A stretch of DNA of 64,000 bases from Gymnopilus junonius. Taxonomy: Eukaryota; Basidiomycota; Agaricomycetes; Agaricales; Galerinaceae. A program made the translations under genes and the position numbers. The DNA is taken from contig JADNYJ010000186.1 in assembly GCA_015501075.1 (NCBI GenBank), forward strand, positions 1 through 64,000. The letters are read 5' to 3'. The notes beneath the pieces were generated by a model. The model saw nothing but the letters and a program-made list of their open reading frames with translations, did no database searches and was not told the origin of the DNA. Shown piece by piece: positions 57,772 through 64,000 of the stretch; position 1 is the stretch's first letter, and the number at the start of each line of letters is the position of its first letter.

Positions 57772-59394
57772 TCACGTATGAATAAAATTCTTCTTGAACT
57801 TGAGTTTCTTTTCCAAATGACGAAAAAAGCTCTCATCGTTATTCGAGAGGAGTAAAGCATCCAAATTATTTGAGGAATTAAGGTTGTCACTGTCGTCTGA
57901 ACCATTACTGCCATCGGACGATGAGCTATCACTGGCGTCTGAATCCGACGAGTAGAATAAGAAGCCTGAGAGCGAGATATCTACTAGAAACAGCCCCTTG
58001 ATCCCAGAAGGAAGTTGAAGTTTTTTATGAGCGATCCAGTGGAGGAAGGTCTGCATATGTACATGTGAGATCGGATACGCATATTTCATCACGCAGCAAA
58101 AAATTTTGACTGACCATGTAATTCGTACGGAAGTGAGCAGTATAGGAGGTGCAGGAATCCAAATCCAAAGCTCCCACTATTTTCTGTTTCAGTTGTTCCA
58201 TATTGTCCAGCTTGGTGTCCCATGGGTCCTCCCTGCGAACACTTCTTCAATTGGCATCGAAACTTCAAGGTGCTCCAAATGCGGAAAATGACTCTGAATA
58301 AGGCTCAGGAGTTCACTCGAGCATTCGAACTTTTCAATATCAAGCTTCATGACGGATCCAGTGCTTTGTGATATTGAAGCAAAAAGGTGACGTGCGTCCA
58401 TTTGGGTTCGCTCCAGCATCCTGCAGTCGTCGTCTATAATTTTGATTTCTTTGACCGGTCGTCCTGGAATAAAAATGTCCACCGCTTCCGTAGGACCACA
58501 GAAGGATTTTAAACGAGGAAGGACAGAGCGGGGCAAGGGTTTGGGTGTGGACTGGGAAGGGCTATTTTCACACTCCCAAAGCCAACACGGATGGATTCGA
58601 CATTCGGGCACGTTCCCAAAAAGTTATAAGGTCCGACAGATCATCAGGGTTGATGCGAAATGAGAGGTCTCTGAGTCGCGCCGCTGTACCTTGCCTAGCC
58701 AATGCCCGAAAAACTTTGGAGCATATACTGTTGTGGAAGCCGAAAGGGATTCAAGTTTCTCGCCAGAGAACATGTCCAAGTATTTTGAAGAAGAGTTGGG
58801 GTTGCAATCTTTCCAGTCGCTATTGCTAATGGAAAGCCTCTTGAGTTTAATGCGTGGCTTGAGTAGGTGGACCCCAAATCTGACCGTACTTAGGGACACT
58901 TCCTCCAATGAAGGGTGGCTCGCGAGAGCGGCGAGAATCTTCTTATCCATCTTCAGCATAAATTCTGCTACGTCCACCTTCTTCAGGTTGGCGAAAAGAG
59001 GAAGGCACTCTACAAATGCATCGACAAAGGGAGTATACGCCTTTCTCCCTTTATCAGAAGCTGCCTTGTTGGCGCGAGTGGCGAGGCGAATCGAATATGA
59101 TAATACACACTCTCGTATCACTGCCACATGTCTCGGGCTTCTAGCGAAAGCCTTTAACTGCTTGATCATCGTCTTCAACTCGGCTAGCCGCTTGTCCATA
59201 GCCTCGGGGGCTTCGTTCTTTCCGAGCCAAATGCGGGAAGAGTAGGATATAGACCTGAAAAGGAAACGCAGGCATATGTCGTTGAACAAGTGGCATGTTA
59301 AGGAAAGATTTCTGTGGTCTTGGAGGTTGAGGTACGTGAAGCATTCGTGCCATATTTCGATGGGTAGATGGACAGGAACCCTTTTCGAAGCCAT
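57772..59394 (-). CDS. F-box protein E with acidic Ser/Asp tail (one or two apparent frameshifts)
   Basis: Probable SCF substrate adaptor. The ATG at 59394 gives MASKRVPVHLPIEIWHECFTYLNLQDHRNLSLTCHLFNDICLRFLFRSISY, a well-preserved F-box. About 200 further open codons follow (FVECLPLFANLKKVDVAEF, ALASHPSLEEVSLSTVRF, KLKRLSISNSDWKD). The next segment reads LRDLSFRINPDDLSDLITF; at a T5 run on the coding strand (58618-58622) one more T would continue LGTCPNVESIRVGFGSV. LKSFCGPTEAVDIFIPGRPVKEI carries the family GRP motif. After an intron (about 58049-58114) the protein ends with FLHWIAHKKLQLPSGIKGLFLV and a tail of Ser/Asp repeats (SSDSDASDSSSSDGSNGSDD) before the stop at 57772. Confidence 0.75.
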
Positions 59395-59832
59395 GACCAA
59401 GAGATACCTTCAACTAACTTTCAATGTTCAGCAGGCTAGACCAGTCACTACTTGAACATCACAAGCACGTCGACAATAAAGTGACTCACCAATGAAGACC
59501 ACCCCTTGTATGCGTAGATACTAATAAACGTTAACCGTGTAGAGAGTTGTGAAAATAAGCACGAAGGTTCTAGGATAACTTCGAGAGTATGATGGTGGCA
59601 CCGCCAGTTTGCGTGTGACAGCGGGAAAAAGGCACTCTGACTCACGCGACTATGCGACGTGCTCGACGAATGTAACGCGTTTGCCTACTTTGAGCAACCG
59701 TTCCGCTGCTGGGATCGATTGAAGTTGAAACTTACAAAATCAATAAGAGACAAGCCCAAAAACTCGAGCAATAGATAAATCCAGCCAATTACAAGGCACT
59801 AATGCCCTCTGGACATGGAAAGGAAAGGAAAG
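59395..59832. other. Intergenic, no gene seen; short GGAAA microsatellite
   Basis: Four GGAAA-like units at 59815-59833 abut the transposon insertion at 59841. No gene-like ORF. Confidence 0.4.
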
Positions 59833-59840
59833 GTTTATTA
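59833..59840. repeat. Left target-site duplication GTTTATTA
   Basis: Identical to 60636-60643 on the other side of the inverted-repeat element. Confidence 0.85.
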
Positions 59841-60635
59841 GGCTCACTTTCTATAGGTGTGGGCCCGCCTAATATTAAATTAAATTAAATTAATTAAATC
59901 GAAGAAGGGAGGGAAGAAATAAATAAATCACGCAGTGTCTATATAGGTGAAGGTCATCTAGCATGCCGTGATTTGATGAAATCTGCCGGGGCCGAAAGCA
60001 GTCCATTTTTTCGAGGCGCACTTCGCGCATTTAGGTACGAAATTGATCTGGTCCTTGATTTGGGTAGGTCTGAGTAGCACATTATTTTTTCCTACCGCGC
60101 TTCGCGCAGCCCTCTCAATATGCATATGCACCAAGAACTGTGAATTGCATAGATGCCTTTCAAATACTCCAGGGTGGGGAGGAGAACAGGGTGGATTTTT
60201 TATTTATCTACCTCAAATGACCAGGATTATTTATTTTTCTAGCGCGCTTCGTGCCCCCTCCCCATCCTCTTTAAATGTTGCCCAGATTAAAAATTTTATC
60301 TTATTTTTCAAGCTCTCCAGATGCCTTCCAATCTTCGAAAGAATGTATGCAAAAGGGCCAGTTCATCACCTGACTGCGCTGACCTAATGAGTTTCCTTGT
60401 ACAGTGGTGTTCATTGAGTGGCCTCCCGAGCTAAGGAAAAGGTCAAATATTCTAAAATTTACCCCATGTTCGGGAATCAGGCTCATCTCACTGATTTATG
60501 CTCTGGTTCCGGACTTTCGCGCCCCAGAACATGTCGAAGTAGCCGCATTATTTGGCCGAGTTACTTTGTTTGTACATGATTATATTTTCAAACTCAGTTA
60601 TATCGTATTTGGCCCACACCTATAGAAAGTGAGCC
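59841..60635. mobile_element. Non-autonomous TIR DNA transposon (MITE-like), 795 bp, 8-bp target duplication
   Basis: The first 25 bases (59841-59865, starting GGCTCACTTTCTATAGG) are perfectly inverted at the last 25 (60611-60635, ending CCTATAGAAAGTGAGCC). The 8 bases on both sides are identical, GTTTATTA (59833-59840 and 60636-60643), giving a clean target-site duplication. No transposase ORF is present. An 8-bp duplication fits hAT-like elements, among others; the family is not proven. Internally it has a TTAAA/TAAAT microsatellite (59870-59900) and three GCGC(A)CTTCG(C/T)GC motifs. Confidence 0.88.
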
Positions 60636-60643
60636 GTTTATTA
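60636..60643. repeat. Right target-site duplication GTTTATTA
   Basis: Identical to 59833-59840. Confidence 0.85.
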
Positions 60644-63600
60644 CCGGGGAGGTCCCAATGTTGGAACAACCGGCCCGTAGGTAGACAAGCAAGTCTTACA
60701 CCGCCATTTGGGTGAAACTTGGCAGTCACGTTCAATAATTGCAAGAGAAATATATTTTGAGCCACGTGGACATTGCATGGAATCAGCTCCATAGAGGCTG
60801 AAATTTTGAATATTCATTCAGCTGTCGAGCATATGCTCGATCGTGGAATCCATAGCGTTGAAAGGTCATTCCTTGACATATAATGACATCGATTTGTCAC
60901 GCAAATCGCACACAATGACCATGCTAGTCCTCACACTGCAAGCTAATTTTAGTTTACATGAACACCCTATGTCCAGTTATAAGATGCAGCTTTTCACAAA
61001 TCTTTCCTTGACTAGTAAATTTATATAATTACCAGGCAATTCAAATATCATAAGCATGTCTTTTTTTACAATATAACCATGCTTAAATAAATGTGAATTA
61101 GACAAGAAGAAGTGGCACAATTCTGACTTATTTTTTTCTCACTGGCTCAGCTGCCTTTCATGCATGTACTTATATTGTCCACAGGGATCATTCTCCAACT
61201 TGGTCATAAAATTTTAGCTAGACCATATACTGCAAGCACACATATCAATTATCATAACATTCTATATACAGTGCAAAATGGATGGAACCTATAATATAGC
61301 ACACAGGAAATATTTGTGATTACATCATGTAGCTCGTATAGATAAGTACAGGTTGCTAGAGCCTCAAGAAAAGGCCGCTCAAGATGGCTGAGCAAAGAGG
61401 GGGGTTTATGAACACATGGACCTCCTTTGACAGTCCAGAGAGTAAAGACTCAGCATCACCTACACTTGTTCTCTGAACTGAGATACAGCACAAACCAGAA
61501 CAGACACCTACAAAATTCTGACAGCACACCTGTTCTGTCTCCTCCAGTGCCTGAAACCTGGCCCAATTGTAAAGAATGATCTCAAGTCATCGAATGCTTC
61601 AGTCACCTCAGTATATAGCATGCAGATGAAGACATGTCGCTCGTGTTGGTCATATGCGGCAATGCCCGAACCACAATGGTTTGATCTTTTCCAGCCTCCA
61701 GATGCCTATGATCAGTGCTGTAATCGGCGCCTTCAGTACATGACAAAAAAAATTAGAATGCTTTTACCAGAGGACGTAGTTGTAGTCCACACAATGAAAT
61801 CTGTCTCCCATCTGAGCCCTTAATCCATCCTCTAACTTGAGCAAGGCAGGCATGATGAATCATTCCAACATCTTCACAAGTCCTTGCTCATCATAATCTG
61901 GGCCCTGAAAAGCCTCCTTGATATAGTAGAAGGTGAGAGGGGTATCATTGGAGAGGTGTTGCATTGTTGTGAGGTGGTTCTGTGGTTGGCATGGTGTGGT
62001 GAGAGAACAAAGCTGTTAAGCTTTTACAAATGATGCCAAATGTTGGCCACAAAAGTTCTGCCTAGCGCGCCTACAGTGACAATAACCCCATAAATTCTTC
62101 AACAGCCTGACGACCTTCAACACACTTTTATACCTACTTTCCATATTCCTGGAGAGTTAATCCTCAAGCCAATGTGTCACCCAGTGTAGTCCTCATTTGC
62201 TCAGCGAGGGCAACTCCTAGATCTATGGTGTCTTGTGTCCTTGGCCACCAGCGGGTGAATGTATGTGAGCCACATTGCCAATGAGGAAGTATCCACCCAA
62301 AGTATCAGTCCTTTCGTGCATGCAGAAAATGACTTTATCTGCAATGATGCCGTGCATTCTGAAATGTGCTGATCACAAACATCTAGTGATGTGTATAGGG
62401 TCCAAAAGTTTGGGACTAGGGGTGAGTTTGAATGGCCCGATGGCATCGAAATGTCCTTGAAGGTAAGATAACTGTGGATTGGAAGATGGTGTACCTTTCG
62501 TGCCAGGTATATTGAATGCAATATGGTATATTTGGTCCTGAGAATCTTCGACACAAGCTTTTGGAATTGGCATGGTCTTGGATAATGTGCCCTCATGTAT
62601 GCATGCGAGGACATGGTATCATCAAAGAATTACAGTAGGTATGTAATATCAATGTGTATGGGAAAGAAGAAAGAGGTCAGTCTAGCGACACAGAGACAAG
62701 TACATACATATTTCACACCAGGATATGAGAGAAGAGAAGAGAGAACAAAGAATGGCAAGCAAAGAGGTCAACGTCAACACTGTGAAGGACAGCGCATGAT
62801 AAGCTGACTCCATACCAGACATGTGTGAATGGACGCCAGATCCAACCAGTCCAAGAATAATCTTGCTATCAGCGGAAGTGCATGTGCTGTTCAGCGAGAT
62901 TTGGAAGCAGTCTTGATGACTGGGCACTGTCAAAGGATGGGAAGGCCTGCTTGTCTTGGGCAACCCTGGCAGTCTCTTCTTGAACTAGGAGTATTTGACT
63001 GGTGGAAGGCAGGGTAAAGAGGGAGGTTTCACTTTGAGATCTAATGACTGGGTGAATGGAGGACGAGTTTGGCAATAAGACTCAACAAAGAGGCCTTATT
63101 TAGACTCTCAGTGCAGAGACAAAGGTTCTAGTTCCACTGTTGACATCAGCAATGCCAACCATCTTCATAGGATCATCAGCAGGTATGTTCTGCTCTACAG
63201 CAGAAAGCTCTGCTTCATGTGGCAAGATAGTTGAGTTTGGAAGAATGGGCCCTGATGCTCCTGATGCAAGGTCTCCAATGCATTGGGGCATATTATCTCA
63301 AAGTAGCATTATGCAGCTTGTAAAATGCTGCCGAAGTCTGAAAGCAAGGCAAACGTTGAACGAAAGTCTGCATTGGCAATAGGTTCTAGTCATGCATCAT
63401 GTGCCTTCTTTTCCTAGTGGCCAGGCCAGCCTTGTCATCATTGGACTGTGGCTTGAATGCAGAAGAGTGGCAAGAGGTCTTCTATAGAGTGGTTTCACTT
63501 TGCCGGAGGGGATGCAACCATATGAAGAGTGGAAGAAAGCCGACATGACAGGTGGAAGACAAAGGGAAATAGTGCAGTGATATGACCAGAACACCCGGGA

Positions 63601-64000
63601 TATGAAGATCCATAACCCGCGAACCTGAGTGACACAGAATGTAATGGGAAGGAGTGCAATGGTAAAACCAGAACACCTGGGAAATGTAATCATAGAACCT
63701 GTGAACGAGCTTTAAATCCATCTTCTTGAAAGGAATAAGTTAGAAGTTTACCGAGTCAGAAAGCATTGCAACTGGGAACACTGTCTTCATATAGTGCAAT
63801 GATCGTCACTGATGCAAACCCGTCACTGTGGATCATTTCCAGCTTATTAACTTTGGCACTGCTTTTCCACCTCCTTGTGTTTTAATTTCCTTCGACTCTC
63901 TTGAAAGTTTTGCCTTCGCTGAAACTCTCTACATAGGCTGGCAGAATAGACTGCATTTCAATTAAGAACAGACACAGTGTACTTCATTTTGGGTATACCA
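60644..64000. other. CpG-poor region with no intact gene, probable decayed repeat
   Basis: CpG is nearly absent in many successive 60-base lines (for example 61381-61560 and 61801-62040), while TG and CA are frequent. Minus-strand pieces such as HIAFNIPGTKGTPSSNPQLSYLQGHFD (62573-62373, read on minus) and TPLTFYYIKEAFQGPDYDEQGL...LKLEDGL (near 61970-61810) look like remnants of one protein broken by stops. I cannot name it. The sequence runs off the window edge. Confidence 0.5.
63571..63707. repeat. Imperfect direct repeat, two units of about 55 bp
   Basis: Units at about 63571-63627 and 63652-63707 share AGTGCA(A/G)TG..ACCAGAACACC(C/T)GGGA.ATG...AACC(C/T)G(C/T)GAAC. CpG sites in the first unit read TpG in the second. 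Confidence 0.65.

Noticed and set aside
62201..62614. Minus-strand ORF of 137 codons as a gene
   Set aside because: Another frame of the same strand looks more protein-like but is interrupted, and the region is CpG-depleted, so a decayed repeat is more likely.

Overview
The window is nuclear DNA of a mushroom-forming basidiomycete (Agaricomycete). The evidence is about 50-bp GT-AG introns, a Plavaka-type transposase, a family of Agaricomycete F-box genes, fungal wall enzymes of the KRE6/SKN1 and GT2 families, and Coprina-like Penelope retroelements with CCCTAA telomere motifs. The C-rich telomere strand lies on the + strand, so the chromosome end is most likely to the left of base 1.

Bases 1-12784 form a head-to-tail array of four Penelope-like element (PLE) copies, all on +. 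Copy 1 is a 3' fragment of a diverged subfamily. Copy 2 is full-length, with an ORF1 that contains an intron and a reverse transcriptase. Copies 3 and 4 are increasingly 5'-truncated. The reverse transcriptase has no GIY-YIG endonuclease and ends in a conserved domain I do not recognise. Copies are bounded by one or two CCCTAA units, as expected if each attached to an exposed telomere end. Their terminal repeats (pseudo-LTRs) carry foldable hairpins and six hammerhead ribozymes whose stem III covaries between copies.

Bases 12785-20100 hold a Plavaka-type DNA transposon unit: a multi-exon transposase on + and a divergent multi-exon gene on - that resembles the family I recall as DUF6698. Both carry apparent frameshifts.

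Bases 20200-44300 mix ordinary genes with a decaying F-box/LRR family. The ordinary genes are a mitochondrial ribosomal protein mL54, a pyroglutamyl peptidase, a COA1-like cytochrome oxidase assembly factor and some unrecognised proteins. Single-base homopolymer shortfalls in conserved genes suggest that part of the frame breakage is consensus error.

Bases 44800-55450 are a conserved housekeeping block: a KRE6/SKN1 GH16 protein (-), a fungal GT2 glycosyltransferase with about 17 introns (+), and an MDR-family oxidoreductase (-). Bases 56000-59400 hold two more F-box paralogs.

Bases 59841-60635 are a 795-bp non-autonomous DNA transposon with perfect 25-bp inverted ends and an 8-bp target duplication. 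From there to 64000 the sequence is strongly CpG-poor with no intact gene, consistent with an old methylated repeat.
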